DNA of 64,000 bases, from the NCBI GenBank assembly GCA_947095535.1, contig OX352773.1, forward strand, positions 92,290,670-92,354,669, written 5' to 3'. Of this stretch, positions 23,521 through 34,815 are shown piece after piece. The notes under the pieces are model-generated. The model worked only from the letters and a program-made list of their open reading frames with translations, ran no database searches and had not been told where the DNA came from. Made by a program: the position numbers and the translations under genes. This stretch comes from Poecilobothrus nobilitatus (Eukaryota; Arthropoda; Insecta; Diptera; Dolichopodidae). Positions within the stretch are counted from its first letter, which is position 1. Each line of letters begins with the position of its first letter.

Positions 23521-25035
23521 ATTTGAAAAATAAAGTTAAAATATAAAACAAAAAAATATTATCCTCTGGCAGTATGTTTGTTGACTTGGAATTTAAGTTG
23601 AGTGGGATTTAAAAATTATGCATTCTAATTCTTTTCAGCCTTGATTCAACGTTCGTTCTAGTTAAAACTCGAGCCAAAATGTTAGGTTGCAATTCCAGGT
23701 TTTGTTTATATTTGACTAAGTGTCTGGTTAATTTGGTTAAATTTCAGTTTTGACCGAAGATATTCGAAAATCATTTGGCTATATTATGTGAATAATGTAA
23801 TTTTAAATGCTAAATCCAGACAGTGATTAATTAAAGTTATATGAATAAAACATTAAAGTTCCACAAAAATATTCGAAAATTGAGTTCTATAAAAAGATTG
23901 TGCATAGTAATGGTATGATGATTATTGAAGCCTCGGCTGTGCTTGAACAAGTAGAGTACAATAAATCTAATTAGATTTCAAAACCAGTTTATAATAGAAA
24001 TATATTGAAAATAATTAAATAAATTTCTTTAACTTTTATATGGGATAACTTTTTGCGCGTGTTTTAATTCTAAAAATTAAATTAAACATGTTATTTCCAA
24101 AGCATAATTTAATTAATTCATTCTGTTTATTGTTAAAAGGATAATTAATCACAAGTATAAAACTGGGTACAAGTAATTGCAAATAAAATTAATCAAAATT
24201 AATAAATTGAAATCATAAGAAAGCATAATTAGCAATGGTAGGTTATTACAATAACAGTAAAAGAAAGTTTTTTTTTCCAAAAAAAAATAAATATTTTTTA
24301 ACTTAATTTACACAAAACAAATTTAGATGATAAGAAAAACCATTTATTGGATAGTCTGTTAACTCAAACTGTTAAACTCACTCGTGTACTAATTTACACG
24401 TTTTTTAAATAATTTTTTAAATAATTTTTTCTGTAGAAATTAAAAAAAAGAAAATGTAATCGAAACAATTTCTAAGAACTTGAGGGTAGAGTAAAATCTA
24501 TATCTGAATATCTATGAAAATTCTGAGTCTGAAGTAATTCTACGACTGAGAGAATTTTAGCACTGATAATATTCCATTTCATTTCTATTGATTCTAAAGC
24601 TGAAATTCTATTTATAGAAAAGCTATTCATATATAATAAAAAAAAGTACGAATAAGGAGTTTTGTGAAGAATATGAAGAAATTTTAAAAAACCTGTCAAA
24701 GGATCAAATTTTTTATTTTCTTTTTATCAAAGTTAAATGAACATGCCTTATATCTTTTGTTTCGATTTTTTCAGTCTGACGATTATTTGAACTAATTAAA
24801 TTTTTGCTAAATAATTTTAATATGAAAATCTACATTTTTTTCGCAACTTAAGTTTAACATACTGAACAGATTTAAACTACGAGTGTTTTTTTGAAAGATT
24901 AGAATTTAAAGATGGAAAGAAGAATTGATGTGTAATAGATAACTTCTCGAAAATAACCAAACTTTAGATTCCAAACTAATTTAATATTTTTTAAAGGAAA
25001 ACTATAATCTAAAATAAATTTGTGTTTTCCACTTT
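23521..25035. other. AT-rich non-coding DNA
   Basis: No gene or element recognised. The minus frame 24472-24699 lacks any known domain. Confidence 0.5.
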
Positions 25036-25037
25036 TG

Positions 25038-25529
25038 TAGCACACTTTTAAAAAATCCTTCATCCTTTTGTTTATAAAACTTCTGCACGGTTTAAGATAT
25101 AGAACAATTAAATTTTAACCATGATCGCACGGTTCTAAAAAACAATTAATATCTAAACTAGAATCTAAGCATTCTGAGAGAAGAAAATTCTTTCAGAACA
25201 ATCATAAGTTGTATATATTCAAAGAATCTCTGCTATTTTTAGCCTTTTGTTACTTAAGAACCTGTTCACTTTTTGCCAAAATAAAAAACAACAATTAAAG
25301 CTACAACATTATATTATGTTCACATGTAGTAATAGCTTTTCTTAATTATTTAGAATTCCCATAAAATTTAAAAAAGTGGCTCTTAATTTTTCACTATTTT
25401 TTCTTATTATAAAATTTTGAAAAGCAGTATAAGTGTTGGTGAGTCAAATCACAATATCCTATATTTTTTTTTATTGTTTTTTAAAAAATGTACACATTTA
25501 AAACATTTTGTTTTACATACTGCCTTATT
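25038..25529 (-). mobile_element. F1e element, decayed and shortened
   Basis: It begins with GTAGCACACTTTTAAAAAAT and ATAAAACTTCTGCACGG, the inverse of the F1 3' end. It ends with TACACATTTAAAACATTTTG then CATACTGCCTTATTT, the inverse of the F1 5' start (CAAGGCAGTATGTAAAAC). Both ends are present in under 500 bp, so it is an internally deleted copy. Confidence 0.6.
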
Positions 25530-28123
25530 TTTTTTTTTTATAATTTTATTACTATACACAGATTTACTGGAAGCCTATTGTTAGCGAGTATCATACTATA
25601 TTTATTTCAATTATATACTTTTTATTGTGTGGCATGGTAACAACGTAAGAAGATTATTTTAAGTCTTTATTTTAGTTTTTAAGACTTTTTGTTCTAAATC
25701 CTTTTTTTTTCATTACAGCAAAAACTATATTCCAATAATAATTATTATTTAATTTATGAATGACTGAATTGTTCAGTTTTTAATTTTTGAGTTTTAATTT
25801 GACCCTAAACTTATCTTTTTTTTTTTTTTTTTGGTTTTTTGTTGAGAATTCTATTGGGTACTATAGATTTATAAATATTTTTATATTCCGTTTATTTCCT
25901 TTTGTATTTTTTTTTTCTGTTTTATTTTTTAGGCCAACTTAAAATCTTTTATTGTATAGGTTATCAGAAGAACGATTTAATAGGAACGATTTCAATATTT
26001 ATTCTAAAGGGTCAGTTATTTAAGTTCTTAAATTAATATTATAAAGAAAGGAAAAACGATTTTTTTTTTTTATTCACAAAAAATTTATTGTGTAGATTTA
26101 TTGATTTTACATCCTTTTTCTCTATATTCTGTATAATAGATTAAAAAATTCAAATATTTGATTCGTTCTTAAACAAAGAAGGATCAAATATTTTCAAAAA
26201 AAAAATAATAATAATAATAATGAAAAAAATTTCGATCCTTTTCTTAAAGCATTTAGAAAATAAAAAGAAATGATTTTTTTTCTTTTTTGTTTACAACTTA
26301 GCTTTATTTTGGGTTTCATTCTTAATTTTGAATATTTTCGATTTTGATGATTTAAAAGGACAAAAGAAAATATATAATTTGTGTGTGTGGGTATGTTCTT
26401 TTTAAAAATTCTTTAAAAATAAAATTATATTTTTATTAAATAAAAACAAAAAATTCTGTTCACATATGTAGATAATTTTTTTTTTTTTTTTTTTGGCCTT
26501 CTAAATAATTTCCTTTATCGATTATCAAAGATTTTTTGTTGTAGTCTTAGTTCCGGGATCTTTTAACGTATCAATAGTATATTGATTTTAAACGTGTGTT
26601 TAACAACCAAAAAATAAATCAAAAATTACAAATAAAAAAAGATTACATGATCGTATATTACAAATAAAAATGAAAAAAAATTTAAAACAGGATTTTAAAA
26701 ACAAAAAGGACTGAAAATAGAATGAAATAAGAGAAATTAAAAAATAAAAATAATAAAATCAATCGAAATTTAAGGAAGAAAAGAAAATTCATCATGCGTT
26801 CAAAACAATTTGATAAGGATAATTTAACGTCTATTAAACACGTCAAAGAAAAATGTATTTATTACCTATAAGAGTTTATTTTCGAGGTTATGAGATCCTT
26901 TTTTTGTACATATGTTATGTGTATATATATGTATATTACAAGTATATTTAAAAAAAAAAAAAGAGAATAACGACAGTAATTTTTAAAAGCTTACAATAAA
27001 AAGGACATTAGTCTTAATCAATATTAGATATGAATTGCTATGTTTTTTTTTTCTTTTTTTTTATATTTTTTTTTTTTTTGTAAAAATCCTTGATGATATA
27101 TTGTGTATGATTTATTAAAAAAATTAATACATTTATAAATAACGTTTTATTTTTGTTTTCTATTTTATTAAATAATTCATGTTAGTACTTAAGGGTAAAT
27201 GATGTTAATTTAAGCCTAATTAATAGGTCTCTTTCACTTTTTTTTGACTTAGTCACAAGTGTACAATTAAAAGAGAGTGGAACATGTAAGTATCAATCGT
27301 TAGCTAATTATATTTTTAGTTATTTTATTTTTATTTTAACACTCAAACTTTAAAGTTTTTTTTTCTTTTTTAATAAAGAGTGCTTTTAAACAAAAAACTT
27401 ACCCCAATAACTCAACAGATTTTTGCAAGGAAAATCGTAATCGTACCCCCACCCAACCTAATATAACATAACTAATATTATGTTCTTACCAAATTAGCAC
27501 CTTAATTTAGTTTAGCATTTTATTGTACTTTATAAAAAAAAAAATAAAAAAATTAAAATGTTCATGTATATAATATAAAAATAAAATTTAATATATAGCT
27601 TTAGTATATATATTTTTTGTTAGCTTTTGTTTTGCGGATTTAGCTACAATTGAAAAAAAGAAAAACGAAAAAAATTGAATATTGGTCACGTGCAATTTTG
27701 TTTTATATCAAAATGTTTTTATTTTTTTTTTTTTTAAACATAAACATTATTTATGCTTTATATTTTATTTTATATGAAATTTTACAATAACCATCAAAAT
27801 AAAATATTTCCTTCAAAGGAAGTAATTCAAATTTTATAAAACTCAAAAATAATATTATAAATAACAATCACGTTCGTATAACTAAAGAAAAAAAAAAAGC
27901 GAAAAATTATATATTTTCATTTTCTTTCATGTATACATTAAACATATATTTATAGTCATATGTATATAGAGTCACCTCTCGTGTAAGTACAATATGCCAT
28001 AAAAGAAATTTGGAGAATATAAGGTGAAAAACTGAAATTTAATATAAATAAAACATTAAAATTGTTTAAAAATAAGTTATTTATAAAAATGGCAATTATC
28101 AAGCCCATATATGGACTAACATA
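25530..28123. other. AT-rich non-coding DNA
   Basis: Homopolymers, an (ATA)n stretch near 26207-26220 and TA-rich tracts. No gene or known element seen. Confidence 0.6.
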
Positions 28124-28178
28124 TATTATTACGTAGCAGAACTCTACGACAGTGTTAGAGTTCTACTACATAATAATA
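28124..28178. repeat. 23-bp inverted repeat
   Basis: The arms 28124-28146 (TATTATTACGTAGCAGAACT and 3 more) and 28156-28178 match at 21 of 23 positions around a 9-base loop. This could be a small foldback or the core of a lost palindromic element. No promoter or gene lies nearby. Confidence 0.75.
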
Positions 28179-28605
28179 TTTTGAAATTATTGAAAGGTTT
28201 TGAAGAAAAATTTAATCAAAAGTCTAGCCAATGCTACAAAATACATAACAGACCTGCTTATTACAAAAGTAGTTAAGAATTGATTCAATTATTGCTATTG
28301 AATATGACTATAAAGGTTTTGATTACATTATTGTAATACATTACTTCTATAGTCATATTTCATCTTTCCTATAGTCATATTTCAAACAAGAAATTATGTT
28401 TTACAAAATTTGATCCTCTCTATAGCTAAACATTTTGTAAAAACAAAAAAAGAAGAACCACATTCTATAGTTATGCTTGAATTATTATTGTTTCGCTCTT
28501 CAAAAACTGAATATTTTTTTTCGAGAGCTTCCTTATATATAAATGACATTATGTCGCATTAAATCATAACTTTGCCTGAATTGATATTTTCTTTGAACTA
28601 ATCCA
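28179..28605. other. AT-rich DNA with inverted TATAGTCATA motifs
   Basis: AATATGACTATA (28302-28313) has inverse copies TATAGTCATATTTC near 28348 and 28370. Otherwise featureless. Confidence 0.5.
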
Positions 28606-28607
28606 CT

Positions 28608-28925
28608 AATCCAAGACAGCATTTCATTTGACTGTATGTCACTCGCCTGAATTTTCTTTTGACTGCATTATCATTTGACTGTATTTCATTTGTAAGCAAC
28701 TTTCAAATTACCCCTAATTATATATTTTACATACAAATTTCAACAACAAAACATTTAAAAGAGTGAGGGCTGTCATCCCAAAACCAACTCTAAAATCTCC
28801 CCAATTATATATTTTACATACAGTCAAATAAAACACAATCAAATGGTAATACAGGCAACTTGCAAAAAATGCAGTCACATGACACTACAGGTAAATGAAA
28901 ACAGGCCAGGCATATGACACGATCC
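28608..28925. repeat. Foldback repeat with ATTTGACTGTAT arms
   Basis: The left arm has ATTTCATTTGACTGTATG, CTGCATTATCATTTGACTG and TATTTCATTTG. The right arm has the inverse blocks ACAGTCAAATAAAACAC, AATCAAATGGTAATACAGGC and GCAGTCACATGACAC. CCTAATTATATATTTTACAT or a near match occurs twice in direct orientation between them. The middle contains an R5 motif (CCAACTCTAAAATC). It is plausibly one non-autonomous DNA element with multi-unit ends. Confidence 0.45.
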
Positions 28926-29745
28926 CAAAATCTTTAATCTTGTTGGAAATAAAAAATTGTATTCTGTTGTAAGAGTTAATTTTGTCGACTCTCTTTTGAT
29001 ATAGATAAACTAAGAAATCACAAAATAAAATAAAGGTGTCTTCAAAGGATTTTTAACGAAATCGTTTTAAAGTAATATACGGTCACCCTGTAAAAGAAGT
29101 TCTTTATATTTTGCCTTTTCTATTGTTATTTTATTTACGTTTTTTTTTTATTTATTGTATCAATAATTCTTATTGTAAATTTTGTGCCTTGCAGCATTGA
29201 AAAATAAAAAAAAAAAAACTAAAACAGAAAAATCAAAAAAAAAAAACTGAAAATGTGCATTACTAAAATTTATCAAAACCAGTACAATCATAAATATAAG
29301 TAAAAAAAAAACCAAACAAATGTACAATAAAGAAAAAAAAATCCTTTTTAACTCTTTTTAACTTCCTTATAGTTACAGATATGTTTGTGTTTTTAAAAAT
29401 AAGAATGTATGATTCAATGACAGAATAATAAAAAGTAATAAGTTTAAAGAAAATAAAGGAATAAAATGAAAAGAAAATTAAGAAGATGACAAAGATAGAA
29501 AGCTTGACAGAGATAGAAGTGTACTATAAGATATGATTAACCTGATTTTTTTTTCATTTTCTTTTTATGTTTCCTTTTTTTTTATTTTAATCTTCTTGAT
29601 TCGTTTTTTTTGACATAATGCTCATTTTGTTTTTATTTTACTAAATTGTTGCTTCTGTTTTTCAAAATATGTCGTATTTCTACACTAATTCCTTATTTGT
29701 TTGTCTATTGATTAGGATAATTATTATTATTTATGCTCACAAATT
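28926..29745. other. AT-rich non-coding DNA
   Basis: A-rich tracts. Nothing recognised. Confidence 0.55.
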
Positions 29746-30195
29746 TTGCTGCACCAAAAAATTCGATGTACATTCTATAGTGACTTGAGAAGTCAAAGGC
29801 GGATTCATTAAATTGACATGATTACCTCTTGAGAATCTATATCCATTTAAATTTTCATTCATGTGTAAAAAGTTTACCATTTAGTATTTTATGAGATACT
29901 ATTATTAATAACCCCATAATCTCATGTCTGGTAGGCGCATCTTTTAATGGTCAGAATCATGTTTAAAATAGGCTTCTCATTCTGAGTACCTTTAGTAGCC
30001 GCTTCTTTGAAGGTAATAGCCTTCTTCTACTAAATTCTACGCCGTTGACAGATAACCCCATTCCTCCGCCTTTAGGGCTAAATTCCAGCCCATAGAAAAA
30101 AAGGGTGCCCTATGTTGTAACAAACTACATTGGATAATTATCCCCGCATGTTTATTGATGCCCTATACCGCACTTAGAAGTTAGAGGATCCAAAA
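29746..30195. repeat. Unclassified moderate-GC block
   Basis: About 450 bp with clearly higher GC than its surroundings (for example CCATTCCTCCGCCTTTAGGG near 30059 and GTAGGCGCATC near 29931). There is no open frame of note on either strand, so it is probably an old transposon fragment. No second copy was found in this window. Confidence 0.3.
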
Positions 30196-31084
30196 AAGAA
30201 TTTAATAAACAAATCTTTAGCCTCAATTAAGAATTATGTTCTTGGAGTTTCCAAAAAGGAGGAGAACTTTATTTACTAAATGGCAACTATTCTCTAATAT
30301 TAAAATTAATATTCATATAACCAAATTCTTTAATATTTTTTAGATCTCATTAAAAGACTTCTAATTATTCATCAGTATGTTCAATGAGTTGAATGCTCAT
30401 TGAAAGACTTTATACCCTAAATAACTTATAAAGAACTGGGTACTAAAACAGTTTGTTGTAAATAGATTTAAGTTACCATTTTTTTTATATATGTATATCA
30501 AAAAATGTTCTTAACTGTTATTACATTAACGTAAAAACGATTATTCCTTTTCATATTACTTTAAATTAAAAAAAAAGAAGCTTTAAATAATAACGGACAT
30601 GTTTATTGTTTACCTTATATTTGTGTTCTGTCATTACTGAAAATGCGTATAAATGTAAAAATATATTCAAGAAATGTAATTTATTTTGCTTACAAAGGTG
30701 CATAAGTAGCTAGTAATTTATTAAAAATAGTATGTGTTATACATATTATATTATTTTAAATTTAATATTTTTTAAATATTCTCATATCATTATTTTAAAT
30801 TTTAAATTTCATAATAAAATAATAAAAAATATTATAATAATTATATTATGATTATTTGGTTGAACTAGTTTATATAACTTTTCAAGATCTTTAAGAGGAT
30901 CTTTTATACTTTAGGAAAAAGGATTGCCACTTTAAATGAAAGTTTTTTTGAAGGCAAGTAATTTCATTTAAAAAAATTTTTCAACTAACTCTGTTCTGTG
31001 TCTAAATTTTTCTAACTAAAAAACAAAATTAAGGCTTGTTAATACTCTTACATTTCCAAATGAATCATGAAGCAAAAACTGAAG
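30196..31084. other. AT-rich non-coding DNA
   Basis: Nothing recognised. Confidence 0.5.
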
Positions 31085-31384
31085 AAGGAGTGCTGAAAAT
31101 ATCATAAACAGAAAATCGCACAAATATTTCCATCTTACAAAAACTAAGAAAATAAGTCAATCCTATCTCAAATATGTTGGTCAGATTGCCAGACGATCAG
31201 ATAAAATGTAGAAACTAGTAATGGAAGGAAACTGAACGACAATAGAGCGAAGAGCCGATATCCTACACGTTGGTTAGATCCACTACAGTTGTTAACATAA
31301 TTAACACCAATAGGATTGACTCATATGGTACAAAATCGATCTACTTGGCAGCAACATGTAAATAATCTCATCATATATTAATGA
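31085..31384 (+). pseudogene. 3' end of a second type of non-LTR reverse transcriptase
   Basis: Translation gives YLKYVGQIARRSDKM, a stop, KLVMEGN, then after a frameshift PTRWLDPLQ and finally THMVQNRSTWQQHVNNLI. This pattern (GxIARRxD..EKLV, SPTRWxD, then a conserved R..W.. tail) is typical of the extreme C-terminus of endonuclease/reverse-transcriptase polyproteins of insect LINEs. It has two stops and at least one frameshift. It is too short to place in a clade, and differs from both LINE types elsewhere in the window. I see no flanking target duplication. Confidence 0.6.
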
Positions 31385-31750
31385 CTCTCCACCTAAATAG
31401 GATATTGGAAGAAGAATTTAATTTACTATTCTATAGGAATATAGTCAACACTAAACAGCAGCAAAATAAATTAAATGTTTATATTGAAAAAAATCAATTG
31501 TATATATATTAATTCGCATTACTAATTGCACCTCAATACCAGTTTTATAAACTGAAAGAAGTACAAAGAATAATCTTGTTTATTAAATTATTTTTTATAT
31601 TCGGATTAATGTTACTTAGCTTATCAAATATTAGCAGGAATACTCGACTTTTCCCGGAGTATTTTGTTGGCATTATGAAATAAAAATTATGAACCTTTGT
31701 TTTTGCGTTAATATAATTTAATTTTTTTCGTAAGTAATGTCACTTCATGT
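31385..31750. other. AT-rich non-coding DNA
   Basis: Nothing recognised. Confidence 0.5.
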
Positions 31751-31769
31751 TTTTATGAATTATCCTTTT

Positions 31770-32075
31770 AAGCATATTTTGAAAAATTTGCTATTAGTTT
31801 CACTTTGTTCGTCCGTCTGTTTACAAAACTTTTACACTCAAAACTTTTACACTTTAATAAAAAGCAATGAAATATTAACCATGCATAAGTCTCTTAAAAG
31901 AGCAATGTTGTAGAACAACTTTTTTATGTACCCTCACCATTGAAGATCTCACAACATCTACAGCTCTTACAATTTTGAAAAAGCTTCACATCTCAGGTTC
32001 TGTTTAACATATTTTTAATATAAAAAAGACAGGATTGTTTTTTACCTTTATAAATCAACTAGTATTTTTAAACTT
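31770..32075 (-). mobile_element. F1f element, partial
   Basis: The inverse of the F1 3' end: ATATTTTGAAAAATTTGC, GTTTCACTTTGTTCGTCCGT, TTTACAAAACTTTTACACTC (duplicated), TATTAACCATGCATAAGTC, AGAACAACTTTTTTATGTA and GATCTCACAACATC. It fades near 32075, and the 5' half is missing. Confidence 0.6.
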
Positions 32076-32189
32076 ACGTACATTATACATAATATGATTA
32101 TAAGTTTATATACATAATATATGTAATTATAAATATATACACATTTCAATGCTATTTTTTGGGAAATATGTTATACACATATATCTTAT

Positions 32190-33175
32190 ATAAGCTTTTA
32201 ATCAAAAACCATATGGACAAAAGTTGTGCGGAAATTTCAAGAAACTGATGCAGTGCAAGATCGAGAAAGACATCAGTATGATCGTGCCCGTCGTTCACAA
32301 GAAAATATTGGTGCTGTGGGTGATAGTGTTACAGCTGACCCCACCATATCAATTTCCCGACGTTAACAACAATTGGGACTTTCTGAGTCAACTGTATGGC
32401 GTATTATGCACAAAGATTTAGCGTTGAAAGCCTTCAAAGTTCAACTGACATAAGAATTGCTGCCACATGCCTCTGGACTTTGCCAATTGAATATTAGAAC
32501 AAAACGACGATTTTTCAAAAAAAAACCATCTTTTCGGACGAAGTAGATATCGAGATCGGTGACTGCGTTAATAAACAAAACTGCCGTATTTGGGGAGAGA
32601 AAACCCCTCGTATGATCCAAGAGAAGCCAACGCATCCACAAGATTGGCCGTACTTTTTCGAAAATGATGCTAGAAAAGCCATAACCGTTAACGGTACCGG
32701 ATATCGCGATATGATCACAACTTTTTTATGGCCAAAACTGGAAAATATTGATACTGAGGACATGTGGTTTCAACAAGATGTGCCTACGAGTCATACAGCC
32801 AGAGAAACGCTGCAATTACTACATACAAAGTTTCCAGGCCGTGTTATTTCCAGATTCGGTGATGTGAATTGGCCTTTAAGATCCTGCGATTTGACACCGT
32901 TAGACTTCTTTCTCTGGGTCTATGTGAAAGGACAGGTCTACAAGGATAATCCTCAAAACGTTGAAGCATTGAAAGCAGAATTTATTCGAGTTATTGGTGA
33001 GGTAGAGCCGCAACTATACCAGAATGTGATCGAAAAATTTGGGAAAAGAATCAGGTACTGTAGATACGCAAGAAGTGGCGACATAGGATATGTCATTTTC
33101 AGAGTATAAACATTGTACTTCAAAAATAAATAAAAACTTTTCCAGTTTCAATTCAAATTCTATGTCTTTTAATTA
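32190..33175 (+). mobile_element. Broken Tc1/mariner-superfamily transposon
   Basis: A single transposase pseudogene with short flanks. Terminal inverted repeats and a TA duplication could not be identified by eye, so the boundaries are approximate. It is the only Class II element in the window with a recognisable transposase. Confidence 0.7.
32226..33109 (+). pseudogene. Tc1/mariner-type transposase, frameshift and deletion
   Basis: The first part, read from 32226, gives VRKFQETDAVQDRERHQYD and, after a stop, the helix-turn-helix stretch LGLSESTVWRIMHKD. Stops are at 32364 and 32451. After a frameshift near 32528 one frame is open to the stop at 33107-33109. The first catalytic Asp is in FSDE, the second in WFQQD (codon 32777) and the third in LRSCDLTPLDFFLW (codon 32888). 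The enzyme family cuts and pastes transposon ends. Between THPQ and the PYFFEN motif relatives carry about 15 more residues (a W..G stretch), so the core has a deletion. The usual glycine and cysteine after QQD are replaced (QQDVPTSH). The element is inactive, though the C-terminal 165 codons are undisturbed. Confidence 0.85.
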
Positions 33176-33240
33176 TTTACTTTTGAAAACTCAATTTGAA
33201 AGAACCTTTATTATTCATATTTCACTAAGCTTCAGTTTCG
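33176..33240. other. Short spacer before the 144-bp array
   Basis: AT-rich, with no recognised feature. Confidence 0.4.
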
Positions 33241-33910
33241 TGGATCATTAATTTAACTAAGCCGTTGATTCCTCGGCTGTTGTAATAATAATAACAATAC
33301 AAACAGTTTGGCAGAATATTTTTAATAGGTACTCGTGCTGAAATGGTTTAACGAACATTAACAAAAATTTTGTCATAGGCTTTATTTACCGAACCCGAAA
33401 TGGGTTAATGAATCACAACAAAATTAATTGAATGAGCTTCTGTGCTAAAGTGCAATACTTGTGTAAATTTTCAATTGGTCAAATCGTTTAAGCATGATAA
33501 CAAAAAAATGAGAAACTTTATGGCATGAGGCCTGTTGCTAAAACGGGTTAATGTATTTCAACCAAATCAACTTAGTAAACTTCTGTGGTAAAGAGCTACA
33601 CTTTTGTAAATTTTTAACTCAATTGGTCAAAATTCATTGAGTCCTGATGCCGTAACGGGTTAATGGATCGTAACCAAATCAACTTAGTGACCTTCTGTTA
33701 TAAAAAACTACACTTTTGTAAATTTTTACCCCAAATGGTCCAACCGTTTAAGCGCGACAACAAAGAAATTAAGAAATTTCATTGAGACCATGTGCCGAAA
33801 CGGGTTAATGGATCGTAACCAAATTAATCTTGTGAGCTTTTCTGCTAAAGATCAGTTTTGCAAGTTCCCAAATCAATTGGTCAAACTGCTTAAGTACAAT
33901 TTACAAATAA
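33240..33910 (+). repeat. Tandem array, unit about 144 bp
   Basis: GGGTTAATG recurs near 33401, 33544, 33656 and 33801 (spacings 143, 112 and 145). Each is followed by ACCAAATCAACTTAGT..CTTCTGT, ACACTTTTGTAAATTTTTA, CAATTGGTCAAA and CGTTTAAGC in the same order. There are about four diverged units, one shortened. No flanking Helentron-type ends were recognised. The unit length is close to the 142-147 bp arrays inside the D2 elements, but I see no clear sequence similarity. Confidence 0.75.
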
Positions 33911-33984
33911 ATAAATAAATAAAATCTTGCATTTAAAAAGAAATTATCTGCACTTAAATTGGTAATACGTCTCCTTAAAGTAAA

Positions 33985-34110
33985 ATATGTGGTATAAAGC
34001 CATATGTCATAAAGCCATATTTTAAAAATATGATTTTGTGACCCATTCAAATTAGTCATATAGCCATATTCTTAATATAGGTCATAAAGCCATATGGTGT
34101 TATGTCTCAT
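33985..34110. repeat. CATAAAGCCATAT repeats
   Basis: CATAAAGCCATAT and close variants occur four times within 120 bp, partly with inverse ATATGATTTTGTGACCC. Related sequence lies at 35480-35580. Confidence 0.55.
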
Positions 34111-34140
34111 TCGATTAAAATCACTTTAAAAGAAAAACTA

Positions 34141-34350
34141 TTAAACTCTAGAATCCAACTCTAAAATCCCCCCTAATTCAGAATCTCGCATATACATATA
34201 AGAATTCAGAAAAAAAGGAAAATACCCTGATTTTTTAACCAACTCTAAAATCCAACTCTAATCCCTCTAAGTTAAAATCTCGCATATACATATTCTAGAA
34301 AAGGGAAAATATTCTGATTTTGTAACCAACAATAAAAACCCTCCTCAATA
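34141..34350 (+). repeat. R5 repeat, 85-bp tandem units
   Basis: CCAACTCTAAAATCC or a variant starts at 34155, 34238 and 34326 (spacings 83 and 88). Each of the first two is followed by AATCTCGCATATACATAT and GGAAAATA(C/T)(C/T)CTGATTTT. Single R5 pieces occur at about 12255, 15385, 15550, 28780, 34770 and 56265, some inverted, so this is a dispersed family with a local tandem. Confidence 0.65.
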
Positions 34351-34399
34351 TCACATAAATTATTCAATATTTTCAAAAAGTTTCAAACAATTTTCTATC

Positions 34400-34545
34400 A
34401 GCCTCGTGGCGGCCTTCGCAACCCTTTGTTCGAGCCTCTCTTCACCCCTCACTCAGCCCTTGCCTTCACAACTCCCTTCGCCCTTTCCTTGAAGAATTGG
34501 TACCTGCTGCCTCTGAACGGAGGCTCGCGGGCGCCGGGCCTTCTT
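34400..34545. other. Isolated GC-rich island
   Basis: About 145 bp of strikingly GC-rich sequence (CAGCCTCGTGGCGGCC, CTCACTCAGCCCTTGCC, GGAGGCTCGCGGGCGCCGGG) in a window that is otherwise mostly A and T. An 8-bp inverted repeat CGAGCCTC / GAGGCTCG spans part of it. On the minus strand a frame reads VKRGSNKGLRRPPRG, but no family was recognised. It could be a transposon remnant, transferred DNA, an RNA-gene spacer fragment or an assembly artefact. Confidence 0.7.
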
Positions 34546-34719
34546 CTTTTTTTTTTTGTTTTTCATAAAAATATCTAAATTTTCACAAAATTTATTTTGC
34601 ACAGTCAGAATTTAATATTTTTTGTATGAAAATCTGAAACCTTTTTTTTAATCCCATGATTTCAAATTCCTTGTTGTGTAAAATTGAAATACAAAAATTA
34701 TTACAAAATAGGTTGTTCC

Positions 34720-34815
34720 TTTTTCCAGAATCTTTACATATATATATTTTAGAAAAAGCAGATATCCTAATATTGTAACCAACTCCAAAATCGTTCCTAA
34801 GTATTTTCTTCCATA
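34720..34815 (-). repeat. R5 repeat, single unit
   Basis: ATATTGTAACCAACTCCAAAATCGTTCCTAAG, preceded by ACATATATATATTTTAGAAAA, matches the R5 units in order. The minus-strand open frame 34592-34876 overlaps it and is discounted. Confidence 0.5.

Noticed and set aside
24472..24699. 75-codon minus-strand open frame
   Set aside because: Balanced-looking composition, but no motif recognised and no neighbouring exon-like sequence.
33240..33910. CRISPR-like array
   Set aside because: Whole 144-bp units are repeated and diverged. There are no short identical repeats with unique spacers, and the DNA is eukaryotic in character.
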